A DNA stretch of 64,000 nucleotides. It comes from an uncultured Cytophagaceae bacterium (GTDB lineage Bacteria; Bacteroidota; Bacteroidia; Cytophagales; Spirosomataceae). Within the stretch, counting starts at the first letter, position 1. Every line of letters begins with the position of its first letter. Below, piece by piece: positions 17,485 through 26,085 of the stretch. Location of the stretch: assembly GCA_903907745.1 (NCBI GenBank), contig CAIVPF010000063.1, positions 1 through 64,000 of the forward strand, written 5' to 3'. A program made the position numbers and the translations under genes. Below the pieces are notes generated by a model that saw only the letters and a list, made by a program, of their open reading frames with translations, was not told where the DNA came from and did no database searches.

Positions 17485-19080
17485 ATGCCTACGTATGACT
17501 TTATTGTCATCGGTTCTGGGATTGCAGGTTTATCCTACACAGCTAAATTAGCCACTTATTTTGAGGAGCAAAATCAAGTGGTCAGGATAGCCGTAATCAC
17601 CAAAACAGTTGCGGAAGAAACCAATACCAAATACGCTCAAGGCGGAATCGCTGCCGTTTGGGACGAGGAAGATTCTTTTGAAAAGCATATTCAAGATACA
17701 CTCGTGGCGGGTGATTTTTTAAGTGATCCAGCTGTGGTGGAATTGGTCGTGCGCGAGGCGCCGGAACGCTTGAAGGAATTGATAGACTATGGGACGGATT
17801 TTGATCGTCGGGCCGATGGCAGCTTTGATCTCGTCAAAGAAGGCGGACATTCCGATAAACGCATTTTGCATTACAAGGATTCCACAGGAAATGAAATCGA
17901 GCGGGCATTAGTAGCCAAAGTGAAATCCTTCGCTTCCGTCGATTTTTTCACACATTATTTTGCGGTGGATTTAATAACCCAACATCATTTGGGCGAAAAG
18001 GTCACCAAAGACACCCCGAATAAAAAATGTTTTGGGGCCTATGTCCTAAATTTAAAGACCCAAAAGGTAGAGACTTTTTTGGGAAAAACGACCATGCTGG
18101 CCACGGGTGGGATTGGCCAGGTGTATCAGTCGACCACCAATCCGAAAATCGCCACCGGCGACGGAATTGCCATGGCTTATCGGGCCAAAGGTTTCGTGCA
18201 AGGCATGGAATTCATCCAATTCCATCCGACAGCTTTGTACAATCCAGGTAAAAAACCAAGTTTCTTGATTTCCGAGGCCGTTCGCGGACATGGAGGTATT
18301 TTGAAGAATCAAGATGGGTCTACCTTCATGGAAAAATACGATGGCCGCTTGTCCTTAGCGCCACGGGATATTGTTGCACGGGCGATCGACTCTGAAATGA
18401 AAAGACAAGGAACCGATCACGTGTTTTTAGATACACGACATATTCCAAAGGAGGAAATCTTACAGCATTTCCCCATGATTTATGCGCATTGTCTCAAAGA
18501 ATTAGGGATCGATATGTCTGAGGAAATGATTCCCGTGGTACCGGCCCAACATTATTTATGTGGGGGAATCATCGTGGATGAATTTAGTCGGACGAATATC
18601 CAACATTTATATGCCGCCGGCGAATGTTCACATACGGGTTTGCATGGCGCGAACCGCTTGGCCTCGAATAGTTTATTGGAAGCCATTGTCTATGCACATC
18701 GGGCTTTTGAAAAATCAGTAGAAGAATTTGGGACGCAGGGGATGCCTTCAAATATCCCGGATTGGAATGATGAGGGGACTCGAAATCCAGAGGAATTGGT
18801 CTTGGTGACGGAAATGGCGAAGGAGTTGGAATCCATCATGTCGAACTATGTGGGGATTGTTCGGACGGATCGTCGTTTGAAAAGGGCCTACGATCGTTTG
18901 GAATTAATTTACATCGAACATGAAGAATTGTATAAACAGTCAAAAATCACGGTGCCACTTTGTGAGCTGCGTAACATGATTAATGTGGCTTATCTCATCA
19001 TAAAGCACGCCCGCGCCCAACGAGAAAACAAGGGCTTACATTATAATTTAGATTTGATTTCGAAGGCGGAGGAATTTTGA
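17485..19080 (+). CDS. nadB: L-aspartate oxidase
   Basis: 531 residues. The FAD-binding GxGxxG loop is VIGSGIAGLS at about 8-17. KYAQGGIAAVWDEEDSFEKH is the family signature near the flavin. HPTALY, GGHSDKRILH and LYAAGECSHTGLHGANRLAS complete the fold, and the C-terminal helical domain matches fumarate-reductase-like flavoproteins. NadB oxidises aspartate to iminoaspartate, which NadA (31.3 kb) condenses into quinolinate for de novo NAD synthesis. It is not adjacent to nadA/nadC. Length is normal. Confidence 0.95.
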   Translation: MPTYDFIVIGSGIAGLSYTAKLATYFEEQNQVVRIAVITKTVAEETNTKYAQGGIAAVWDEEDSFEKHIQDTLVAGDFLSDPAVVELVVREAPERLKELIDYGTDFDRRADGSFDLVKEGGHSDKRILHYKDSTGNEIERALVAKVKSFASVDFFTHYFAVDLITQHHLGEKVTKDTPNKKCFGAYVLNLKTQKVETFLGKTTMLATGGIGQVYQSTTNPKIATGDGIAMAYRAKGFVQGMEFIQFHPTALYNPGKKPSFLISEAVRGHGGILKNQDGSTFMEKYDGRLSLAPRDIVARAIDSEMKRQGTDHVFLDTRHIPKEEILQHFPMIYAHCLKELGIDMSEEMIPVVPAQHYLCGGIIVDEFSRTNIQHLYAAGECSHTGLHGANRLASNSLLEAIVYAHRAFEKSVEEFGTQGMPSNIPDWNDEGTRNPEELVLVTEMAKELESIMSNYVGIVRTDRRLKRAYDRLELIYIEHEELYKQSKITVPLCELRNMINVAYLIIKHARAQRENKGLHYNLDLISKAEEF

Positions 19081-19140
19081 ATCTAATGTCCTTCATAAGA
19101 CCCATATTTGAATTCTTGGGCGCCATGCAAACGAGGAGTT

Positions 19141-19767
19141 TTAAATCTGATTTTTCAAGTACGAAACGATCACTTCTAGGCCTCTTTCGAAATGGTGATT
19201 GTTTGGAATCACGATATCACAACTCCGTTTATGAGGCCGAATAAATTCCTCGTAAGTTGGCCTTACATGGTATTTCCAGCGGTACATCACGTCTTGGAGG
19301 TCGTATCCGCGTTCTTCGTTGTCCCGTTTAATCCGACGTTTTAATTTGATTTTATCTTGTGCGTCAATGAAAATTTTCAAATCCAATAATTTCGCCACTT
19401 CAGGGAAATGAAAGACAAAAATCCCTTCGACCACCAGGATTTTCCGAGGGTGAAAATGCAACATAGCTGGAATTTTTTCAGCGTTATTGAAGGTGTATTC
19501 TTCCCGGCTAACGATATTTCCAGCTCTTAGTTTTTCGACATCTGCCGCGAAGGACTTATCGTCAATCGCGCCCGGCAAATCATAATTTTCGATTCCATTA
19601 TGGTCCTTGGTTTGCTGGTTTTTGGGCCGGTAATAATTGTCTTGTGAAAGGAGACAAATGTCATCTTGCGCAAATTGCTCAAGCAATCGATTCAAAAATA
19701 AGGTTTTACCAGAGGCGCTACCGCCCGTGATTCCAATTATAAAGGGACGCTCAATACTAGAAGACAT
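19141..19767 (-). CDS. udk: Uridine kinase
   Basis: 208 residues from ATG 19767; a TTG three codons upstream is less likely. The P-loop GGSASGKT is at 15-22, followed by LLSQDNYYRP (substrate-binding DxxY), FDA-type NYDLPGAIDD and VVEGIFVFH, all uridine/cytidine kinase features. It phosphorylates uridine or cytidine for pyrimidine salvage. Phosphoribulokinase shares the fold, but the length and the DNYYRP motif favour uridine kinase. It ends 60 bases from nadB, convergent. Confidence 0.9.
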   Translation of the reverse strand: MSSSIERPFIIGITGGSASGKTLFLNRLLEQFAQDDICLLSQDNYYRPKNQQTKDHNGIENYDLPGAIDDKSFAADVEKLRAGNIVSREEYTFNNAEKIPAMLHFHPRKILVVEGIFVFHFPEVAKLLDLKIFIDAQDKIKLKRRIKRDNEERGYDLQDVMYRWKYHVRPTYEEFIRPHKRSCDIVIPNNHHFERGLEVIVSYLKNQI

Positions 19768-19803
19768 GTAAATCAATTAAGCTACAAAGGTGCTAAATGG
19801 CTT

Positions 19804-20337
19804 TCATTTTTCAAATGTTAGGTAACAGGCTTTTTCGTCTTTTTTTGTTTTAGCCCTAAAAATAAAGCCCGCATTTTCCATTAAGTCAATCAAATCACGC
19901 TCGAAAAACAAAGCTTTTCCGCAGTCTTGATGTATTTGATTTTCCTTAGTTGCTAGTTCCTCTTCCATGAGAATTTGTCCTCCTTTTTTACCTATGCGAT
20001 ACATTTCTTGAGCCACGTCTGCTTGATTGTCAAATTCATGAAAGCTATTAAAGAGCAAAATTACATCGGCTTCCTGATCTTGTAAAGAAGTTTTTTCGGC
20101 TGATTCTAGGCGAAATTCGGCGGAGGTGGACAGGGTTTTTTGATGTATTTTTTGGAAATAATCCAGCGTTTCTTGTAGGTCCATGGAGTTTAAAACAGCC
20201 GAATTTGAGTCGATGAGAATTAGGTGTTTGGCGGGTTTTTGGTGCATCAATTGGACTTCCCACCAGCCTGCGCCACAGCCTAATGAAACGAGCGTGGCGT
20301 TTGGATCATATCCTAAAAGTTCAACTAATTCTTTCAT
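19804..20337 (-). CDS. SAM-dependent methyltransferase
   Basis: 177 residues from ATG 20337. A longer frame to 20406 exists but would overlap the divergent gene and its promoter. LVSLGCGAGWWE (about 17-27) is the SAM-binding loop, ILIDSNSAVLNSM the strand-2 acidic motif, and ADVILLFNSFHEFDNQ the motif-IV region. It is a small class I methyltransferase of the Methyltransf_11/25 type with no recognisable substrate domain. It is separated by 36 bases from udk on the same strand and could be co-transcribed with it. Confidence 0.8.
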   Translation of the reverse strand: MKELVELLGYDPNATLVSLGCGAGWWEVQLMHQKPAKHLILIDSNSAVLNSMDLQETLDYFQKIHQKTLSTSAEFRLESAEKTSLQDQEADVILLFNSFHEFDNQADVAQEMYRIGKKGGQILMEEELATKENQIHQDCGKALFFERDLIDLMENAGFIFRAKTKKDEKACYLTFEK

Positions 20338-20372
20338 GAACAGGCAAATTATGGATAATTCAGGAAGGGTGC

Positions 20373-20380
20373 TATATTTG
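20373..20380 (+). promoter_or_regulatory. -7 promoter box for the carbonic anhydrase-like gene
   Basis: TATATTTG is a full match to TAnnTTTG, 20 bases before the ATG at 20400 and inside a 62-base divergent intergenic region. On the opposite strand the imperfect TAATTTGC could serve the methyltransferase. Confidence 0.5.
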
Positions 20381-20399
20381 GGGCTATTAATCAAAAGAT

Positions 20400-20885
20400 A
20401 TGGCAAATTTTATAGCTCCGACGGCATCTGTGATGGGACGCGTGATAATCGGGAAGGACGTTTCGATCTGGTATGGCGCGGTCATTCGGGCGGATGTGGA
20501 AGAGATTCATTTAGGGGATGCATGTAATATTCAAGATAATGTGGTGTTGCATGCGGATGAGGGGGACAAAACGATCATAGGCCCGCGGGTGACCGTGGGT
20601 CACTCGGCGATTGTGCATGGGGCGGAAGTGGGGGAAGGTTCTTTGATTGGGATGCATGCGACGATATTGAACCGTGCTAAAATTGGCAAATATTGTTTGA
20701 TCGGTGCGCATGCTTTGGTGACAGAGGGAATGCAGATTCCTGATTATTCCATGGTTTTAGGCATGCCGGCGAAGGTGGTAAAAACCTTGAATGAGGAGCA
20801 AATTGAGCGCTTGAAACAAGGCGCAGATCATTATGTGGAGATGGGGGCAAGGCATTTGTCGGGCGAATTTCCCTTGATTCATTAA
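20400..20885 (+). CDS. Gamma-class carbonic anhydrase-like hexapeptide protein
   Basis: 161 residues forming a left-handed beta-helix of hexapeptide repeats (for example GRVIIGKDVSIWYGAVIRAD). Metal-ligand histidines are at H51 and in GHSAIVHG (H68, H73), with the spacing of gamma carbonic anhydrases and the YrdA/PaaY group. The family binds zinc or iron in a trimer. Some members hydrate CO2, while others have unknown activity. The C-terminal helix (EEQIERLKQGADHYVEM) packs along the helix in this family. It ends two bases before the phosphatase gene, so the two are probably one operon. Confidence 0.88.
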   Translation: MANFIAPTASVMGRVIIGKDVSIWYGAVIRADVEEIHLGDACNIQDNVVLHADEGDKTIIGPRVTVGHSAIVHGAEVGEGSLIGMHATILNRAKIGKYCLIGAHALVTEGMQIPDYSMVLGMPAKVVKTLNEEQIERLKQGADHYVEMGARHLSGEFPLIH

Positions 20886-20886
20886 G

Positions 20887-21339
20887 ATGCTGCAACTTAT
20901 TTTAATTCGCCATGCGCACGCAGGTCCCTATACCTTGCCGGATGAGGCGCGGGGGGTGTCCGAACGTGGATATCAAGAATTGGAAATCTTAAGGGAATAT
21001 CTGGTTCAAAAGGCTTTTCCTGAGGGTCTTTGGTTGGTTTCTGGGGCAGTTCGGACGAGGGAGACGGCGGCGTATTTGTTGGAAAAAATCCCATCGAAAC
21101 AAGTTCTCTTTGACCAGGATTGGTACCACGCTACGGGACAAGCGTATGTGGAAAAAATTCGTGGACACGAGGATCCTATATTGATCTTAGTGGCACATAA
21201 TCCGAGTATTTCTTTTGTTGCGAGTCATTTTTTAGGAGAAAGCATTCAGATGGATACGGCTTCTTGTGTACATTTGTACTGGCCAAAGGCCTCCTCCTGG
21301 CAAGATGTCATAGGAGGTTCCGCTTGTTTACTGCCTTAG
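20887..21339 (+). CDS. SixA-like histidine phosphatase
   Basis: 150 residues. The catalytic RHAHAG motif is at 8-13 (RHG family, branch 1) and the second active-site histidine is in LVAHNPSISF. Compact size and the ARGVSERGYQELEIL segment match SixA-type enzymes, which dephosphorylate phosphohistidine on signalling proteins; other substrates are possible. It starts two bases after the carbonic anhydrase-like gene. Confidence 0.85.
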   Translation: MLQLILIRHAHAGPYTLPDEARGVSERGYQELEILREYLVQKAFPEGLWLVSGAVRTRETAAYLLEKIPSKQVLFDQDWYHATGQAYVEKIRGHEDPILILVAHNPSISFVASHFLGESIQMDTASCVHLYWPKASSWQDVIGGSACLLP

Positions 21340-21349
21340 TTTGATTGCT

Positions 21350-21478
21350 ATGAACAAAAACCGAATGATTTTTCGTTGGATTTTAATCCTTTTTACCTTG
21401 CTGATGGTGCTATTGGCGATCGATATGGCGCGAAATACCACCGCTCCTTGGAACAAGAAAAAGCAGCAGGCGAAATAG
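21350..21478 (+). CDS. 42-residue single-pass membrane protein
   Basis: A short ORF starting 10 bases after the phosphatase stop: MNKNRMIFRWILILFTLLMV begins it and it ends in a basic NKKKQQAK tail. One membrane helix (about 8-26) is flanked by positive residues on both sides. Position directly after a two-gene unit and the sensible signal-anchor layout make it a plausible real gene. Function unknown; no family recognised. Confidence 0.55.
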   Translation: MNKNRMIFRWILILFTLLMVLLAIDMARNTTAPWNKKKQQAK

Positions 21479-21513
21479 GGATTAGTTCACATAGCCGAAC
21501 ATTTCCAAATAAT

Positions 21514-22035
21514 TTACAATACTGACTCGATGTGCTTCAAATGGTGAGTACAATGCCAAGCATAAATCCCTAACACCCGGTCTAAGCGATAGGTAATGCC
21601 TCGCTCTGGGTGAAAATAGGTTTTCGACCAATCCGATTCTTCCATTGTTTTCATCAAATACACCCAACGAAGGTGTACGTATTTGACGCCTTCCACTGAC
21701 CATTCAATCGGTGCGCCATCGCCATCAGGCATGTGTGCCCAATCGTTTTCAGAATAGGGTTTAATACTCGGATTTTCCTCGGTTAAAGCCATTTTGAAGC
21801 GTAAATAACTATTCATGTGGCTATCGAACATGTGGTGAACGACTTGTCGGGCGGACCAGCCCCCCGGCCGATAGGCCTTTGCCATATTTTCAGCTGAGGC
21901 ACCTGTGACTAAATCGGCTAATTCTTTTGGGAATTGCTCGATCGTTTCGATCCAAGTGGCACGTAGGGCCGGACTTATTTCATCGGGTGCGGAAAATTTT
22001 CCGATCGGATATTGTAGAGGATTTAATGGTTCCAT
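21514..22035 (-). CDS. YfiT-type DinB-like putative metal-dependent hydrolase
   Basis: 173 residues of the DinB/YfiT four-helix bundle. Metal-ligand histidines are visible in VVHHMFDSH and near the C-terminus in WHCTHHLKH. The N-terminal DLNPLQYPIGKF-type opening and GGWSARQVVHH are characteristic of the YfiT group. Members include bacillithiol S-transferases, but bacillithiol use is not assured here. It directly abuts the ddl-like gene (ATG at 22035, upstream stop at 22036), so it is translated from the same message. Confidence 0.85.
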   Translation of the reverse strand: MEPLNPLQYPIGKFSAPDEISPALRATWIETIEQFPKELADLVTGASAENMAKAYRPGGWSARQVVHHMFDSHMNSYLRFKMALTEENPSIKPYSENDWAHMPDGDGAPIEWSVEGVKYVHLRWVYLMKTMEESDWSKTYFHPERGITYRLDRVLGIYAWHCTHHLKHIESVL

Positions 22036-23745
22036 TTAAAAGTTGGTATAAAATGCAGTAATATCTTTAGCTGTTTGACGAGTATGTGCGATGAGCGGGT
22101 GAACGCCGCTATGGAGCGCCTCCAACATTTCTTTGGAGGTTTCTTTAGCTAAATGTGCGACATGTAACTCCACTGCGACTTCGCCTTCTTCAACCTCCAT
22201 CGGCGTGCATACATGAAAAGCCACATTGCCTTGTGAGGCCAGGTCAATGAGCCTTGTCTTCGTGTCTTGGAAAGATTTTTCAAATGCCTCCGGCGTATTT
22301 CCAGTGATTTCAAGGACAATCGGCTCTTGGCTTGCTTTCAGGGCTAAGGTTGATTTGATCGCTTGGTCTAATTGGGACAAAAGGCTTCTGAATGCTTGGT
22401 AATTTTTCCCAGCCCGCATGCGTTCTCGGATGGATTGTCGGATGAAATAGGTGATCGAATCTGTGACATTCAGGCCGATTTCCGCGGTTTGTTTGAAAAT
22501 CAAGGAACTTGGCGACATGCCCGGAATTGTGTTTGGGTCATGTAAGACAACTACACCATCTGGCGTTAAAAATCCATCGATTCGCGTGCAAACCCCAAAG
22601 CCTAAGTCGTCAAAGGCCTGTTTTACCTGGGCTTGAATTTGTTGAAGATGTGCCAAACTAGCTTCCATCGGGATACGTTTCCGCGTGGCTTTAGACTTGT
22701 ATTTGGCATTGAAATCAAATACCTCCACGGATTCGTCGATGACAATTTCGGTCGGAGGAAGTGCAACGGAAACACCTTTCGGAGTTTGAATCACCCCGCA
22801 GCTAAATTCTCCACCATGTACAAAAGCTTCTAATAAAATTTCATCCTCTGAGTGGATCGAATGAATACTTGCTTTCGTGACACTTTGTTTAAAGTAGCTT
22901 TGTAAAACGGGTAAAAGGGCGGAAGGATGGTGGTACATTTCCTGTTGGAATAGCACGGGAAAACCGATCCCTTCGTCGAGGTTGGCCATTTTTTGCAACA
23001 AATCGACTTGCTCGGATTCGCTATAGGTCAACCACGTTTCACGATATATTTCACTAATAAAAAGACATTTTTTGATCGCTTGGTCAAAGTCCTCGACGGA
23101 ATCTTTTTTCACAAAGGCGAGGCCGATGGAGGATCCTTGGTGCGGAGCTTTGGCGACAAAAGGTAGCCCGATTTCCTTTTTTATTTGCTCAAAAAGCGTT
23201 TCGCGGCCATATTTTTCATAGTCGTCGCGCTTGAGAACAAAGAAATTTTTCTCGAGGCCGACGCTTTTTTTCAACCACTCGTTTTGTTTCGATTTGTCAA
23301 TCCCAATGGCCGAACCCAAAACGCCTGGGCCAGAATATGGGATACCATACCATTCCATGAGACCTTGAATGCTGCCATCCTCGGCGCCGGGGCCATGCAT
23401 GGCGATGAAGGCGAAATCGATATGTTCTTTGAATTGTTCTGGGCTGATTCGGGTGCCAATTTCTTGGATGATGGAATCATATTCAGAAGGATTTAGGGAA
23501 GCCAAAGATTCGATGTAAACGGAAAAGGGGGCCGTTTGATACGAGGCAGGTGGGAAAAAATCCCGAATGGAATCTTTGAAGATTAAGTCATGTTGGATCA
23601 GGATGAAATTTCCTAGGCTATCCACAAAAATGGGGATAGGGCTAAATAAGGCTTTATTGATATGAGCCATGGCTGTTTTTCCACCGGCGAAACTGATTTC
23701 GCGTTCACGTGCGGGACCGCCAAAAAATATTCCTATGCGCATCAT
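22036..23745 (-). CDS. D-alanine--D-alanine ligase-like ATP-grasp protein, long form
   Basis: 569 residues, against 300-370 for typical Ddl. The N-terminus IGIFFGGPAREREISFAGG and FAFIAMHGPGAEDGSIQG match the Ddl N-domain. The ATP-grasp part has LPFVAKAPHQGSSIGLAFVKK, a roughly 60-residue insertion around WLTYSESEQVDLLQ, and VVLHDPNTIPGMSPSSL as the magnesium/substrate loop. In that loop Asp-Pro-Asn replaces the usual Glu-x-Asn. After about residue 430 there is an extra domain of about 140 residues, unlike standard Ddl. It probably makes D-Ala-D-Ala for peptidoglycan, but the extra domain could mean a different amino-acid ligase. It overlaps the NifU-like gene by 4 bases (ATGA). Confidence 0.8.
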   Translation of the reverse strand: MMRIGIFFGGPAREREISFAGGKTAMAHINKALFSPIPIFVDSLGNFILIQHDLIFKDSIRDFFPPASYQTAPFSVYIESLASLNPSEYDSIIQEIGTRISPEQFKEHIDFAFIAMHGPGAEDGSIQGLMEWYGIPYSGPGVLGSAIGIDKSKQNEWLKKSVGLEKNFFVLKRDDYEKYGRETLFEQIKKEIGLPFVAKAPHQGSSIGLAFVKKDSVEDFDQAIKKCLFISEIYRETWLTYSESEQVDLLQKMANLDEGIGFPVLFQQEMYHHPSALLPVLQSYFKQSVTKASIHSIHSEDEILLEAFVHGGEFSCGVIQTPKGVSVALPPTEIVIDESVEVFDFNAKYKSKATRKRIPMEASLAHLQQIQAQVKQAFDDLGFGVCTRIDGFLTPDGVVVLHDPNTIPGMSPSSLIFKQTAEIGLNVTDSITYFIRQSIRERMRAGKNYQAFRSLLSQLDQAIKSTLALKASQEPIVLEITGNTPEAFEKSFQDTKTRLIDLASQGNVAFHVCTPMEVEEGEVAVELHVAHLAKETSKEMLEALHSGVHPLIAHTRQTAKDITAFYTNF

Positions 23746-23984
23746 ACTTTTATTTCTTCTACTGACAAGATTTCGGGTACTTCTCTCCGAATGGCTTCTT
23801 CCACGCCGGCACGAAAGGTCATGTCAGACATGTTGCAAGATTTACAATTACCCACTAAGGCTAGTCGCAATGTATTTTCTGGGGTAATTTCCACGATTTC
23901 TACGTTTCCGCCATCGGCCACTAAATAGGGACGAATGGAATCAAGTGCGTGTTGAACTTTCGAAAAGAGTGGGTGGTTTTCCAT
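23742..23984 (-). CDS. NifU C-terminal domain Fe-S scaffold protein
   Basis: 80 residues from ATG 23984; a longer frame would overlap mrp. The domain is YLVADGGNVEIVEI followed by the cluster-binding CxxC in GNCKSCNMSDMTF, the Nfu hallmark. Nfu proteins carry 4Fe-4S clusters to client apoproteins. It is sandwiched between mrp (4-base gap) and the ddl-like gene (4-base overlap). The pairing with Mrp, another Fe-S carrier, fits a cluster-delivery operon. Confidence 0.92.
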   Translation of the reverse strand: MENHPLFSKVQHALDSIRPYLVADGGNVEIVEITPENTLRLALVGNCKSCNMSDMTFRAGVEEAIRREVPEILSVEEIKV

Positions 23985-23988
23985 GGAA

Positions 23989-25068
23989 TTAAGCGAGTGA
24001 TTTTGCGTTGGTAATGGCAATTTGTTGGGCTAAATTTTCCGCAATTTGCTTGAAAGCTTCGCCACTTGGACCCGCTTCTGCTGCGATGGGTTTCCCTTCA
24101 TCGCCGGCTTCCCGAATGGCCTGAATGAGTGGAACTTCCCCTAAAAACGGTACTTTATATTTTTCGGCTAAACTTTTTCCGCCATCTTTTCCGAACAAAT
24201 AGTATTTGTTATCGGGCAATTCTGCGGGGGTAAAATAAGCCATATTTTCGACAAGGCCTAATAGTGGCACATTGATTCCGGGCTGATTGAAAAATTGTAA
24301 GCCTTTGGTTGCGTCAGATAAAGCAACTTTCTGAGGAGTTGTCACAATAACCGCACCGGTTAATTTAATTAATTGGACTAAGGTCAAATGAATATCGGAA
24401 GTTCCCGGAGGCAAATCGATGAGTAAATAATCCAAATCCCCCCAATTCGTATCGCCAAAAAACTGGCGCAAAGCTTGCGTCATCATGGGTCCGCGCCAAG
24501 GCACAGGGCTGTCTGAAGGGGCTAAAAAGCCCATGGAGATCATTTTGATGCCATATTGCATGATGGGTTGAATGCGATTTTTGCCATCGATTTCTTCCAC
24601 TAGGGGCTGTAAATCTTCGGCTCCAAACATCACGGGGATGGAAGGACCGGAGATGTCAGCATCCAAAATGCCCACTTTGGCACCTGATTTTTTCAGGGCC
24701 ATGGCGAGGTTCGCTGTGACAGTCGATTTCCCCACGCCGCCTTTGCCGGAGGCGATGGCGATCACATTTTTAACGCCAGGAATCAGTGGTTCTGAACTTC
24801 GTAGGCCGGTGACTTCGGCGGTCATGTTGATGACAATTTTCAAATCCGGATGCACCAACTTATGAATGGCATCCTCGCAATCTTGTCTAATTTTTTCCTT
24901 TAATGGGCAGGCTGGTGTGGTTAGAACTACTGTAAATCGAACTTCTCCTATCCCCAATTCCACATCTTTAATCATCCCGAGGGTGACTAAATCCTTTTTT
25001 AAATCCGGCTCTTGTACCGTACTTAATGCCCCTATGATCAGTTCTTTGCTAATACTTAATTCACCCAT
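23989..25068 (-). CDS. Mrp/NBP35-type P-loop ATPase, Fe-S carrier
   Basis: 359 residues. The N-terminal MIP18/DUF59 domain (about 1-90) has STVQEPDLKKDLVTLGM. The deviant Walker A GKGGVGKS is at 108-115, then ILDADISGPSIPVMFG and YLLIDLPPGTSDIHL. Mrp/ApbC proteins bind a bridging 4Fe-4S cluster through a CxxC pair after the ENM motif. Here that stretch reads ENMAYFTPAELPDNKYY with no cysteines, so cluster binding, if any, must use other ligands. The adjacent nfu-like gene supports a Fe-S role. Confidence 0.9.
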   Translation of the reverse strand: MGELSISKELIIGALSTVQEPDLKKDLVTLGMIKDVELGIGEVRFTVVLTTPACPLKEKIRQDCEDAIHKLVHPDLKIVINMTAEVTGLRSSEPLIPGVKNVIAIASGKGGVGKSTVTANLAMALKKSGAKVGILDADISGPSIPVMFGAEDLQPLVEEIDGKNRIQPIMQYGIKMISMGFLAPSDSPVPWRGPMMTQALRQFFGDTNWGDLDYLLIDLPPGTSDIHLTLVQLIKLTGAVIVTTPQKVALSDATKGLQFFNQPGINVPLLGLVENMAYFTPAELPDNKYYLFGKDGGKSLAEKYKVPFLGEVPLIQAIREAGDEGKPIAAEAGPSGEAFKQIAENLAQQIAITNAKSLA

Positions 25069-25114
25069 GTCTTAAATTTCTCCATTCAAACCTCAAATAT
25101 ACGGTTTTTGATGT

Positions 25115-26083
25115 TTATAAGGAACCTTGTTGGGCTTTAATTTTGGCTTGCCATTTTGAAAAATCAATCGCTGGAAATTGACCTTCAATCCGCTTGAATG
25201 CCGAAAGGATGTTTGCTTTGTGTAATTCGATTTTAGTCGGATGTGGCCGATGGTCCAACATACGCGCAAGTCCATGCCAAGCGCTATCTAAGTCATTTAA
25301 TTCTGTCGAGAAAAATGTCTCTTTGGTTTTTTGATACATATAATCTTGCGCGAGTTTATTGGGGTGTATCATATCGCTTTCATAAAAACGATAGTCCCGC
25401 AATTCGTCCAGCATGATTTCGTAGGCCGGGAAATACTGAACATGTTCGTGTTTTTTACAAAGAGCATCCGCCAAGACACGCAACAAGGATTTCGAAACCG
25501 CATTTTCGGGCATGCCTTCTTTCGTATGGCGAACCGGTGACACGGTGAGAATCACCTTTAGACTCGGAATTAGTGTATTTAATTTTTCCAAAGCCCCTTC
25601 CATCGCGGCACCCATCTCCTCTAGACTTGCCAGCGATTTGCTGAAGCGACTATTTGCTTGCTTATGACAATTGCCAATGGCTTTATTTAGATGATTGTCG
25701 AAATACCGAAACGAAGTCCCAAAAGTTAGGATAAGCCAATCAGCTTTTTGAAGAAATTCTTTGGTAGTGGACTGAATTTCTTGAATTTCTTGGCAAAGTG
25801 AATCTGCTGAGCTTTGTGTGAATCGAGAAGAAAAATCGGGGTGATTAAAAAAGCCTTGGAATTCGTAGCATTCCTTTGGATTTGGGGGAATGAAATCGAG
25901 GATTCGGGCAAGGGTGATGGGATGGAAAATGGTGCCTAAGGGTTGGTTTTTCACTTCCAAGGGGAGGTTTTCCAGGCGTGTCCCCATGTTTTCAGCAAAA
26001 CAGGAGCCCATGCTGATCACCCGACTATGGCTTGTGATTTTGTCGGGTGATGCAGGAATGGGGAATGAGGTTTGTAGGAGCAT
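25115..26083 (-). CDS. GSCFA family protein
   Basis: 322 residues with the eponymous GSCFAENMG motif at about 26-34, SFRYFDNH and a DMIHPN near the C-terminus. The family is a GDSL/SGNH-like hydrolase fold in which Ser and the Asp-x-x-His pair would be catalytic, but its substrate is not known. No signal peptide is evident. It starts 2 bases after the DUF885 stop codon, so the two are co-transcribed. Confidence 0.85.
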   Translation of the reverse strand: MLLQTSFPIPASPDKITSHSRVISMGSCFAENMGTRLENLPLEVKNQPLGTIFHPITLARILDFIPPNPKECYEFQGFFNHPDFSSRFTQSSADSLCQEIQEIQSTTKEFLQKADWLILTFGTSFRYFDNHLNKAIGNCHKQANSRFSKSLASLEEMGAAMEGALEKLNTLIPSLKVILTVSPVRHTKEGMPENAVSKSLLRVLADALCKKHEHVQYFPAYEIMLDELRDYRFYESDMIHPNKLAQDYMYQKTKETFFSTELNDLDSAWHGLARMLDHRPHPTKIELHKANILSAFKRIEGQFPAIDFSKWQAKIKAQQGSL

Positions 26084-26085
26084 GT

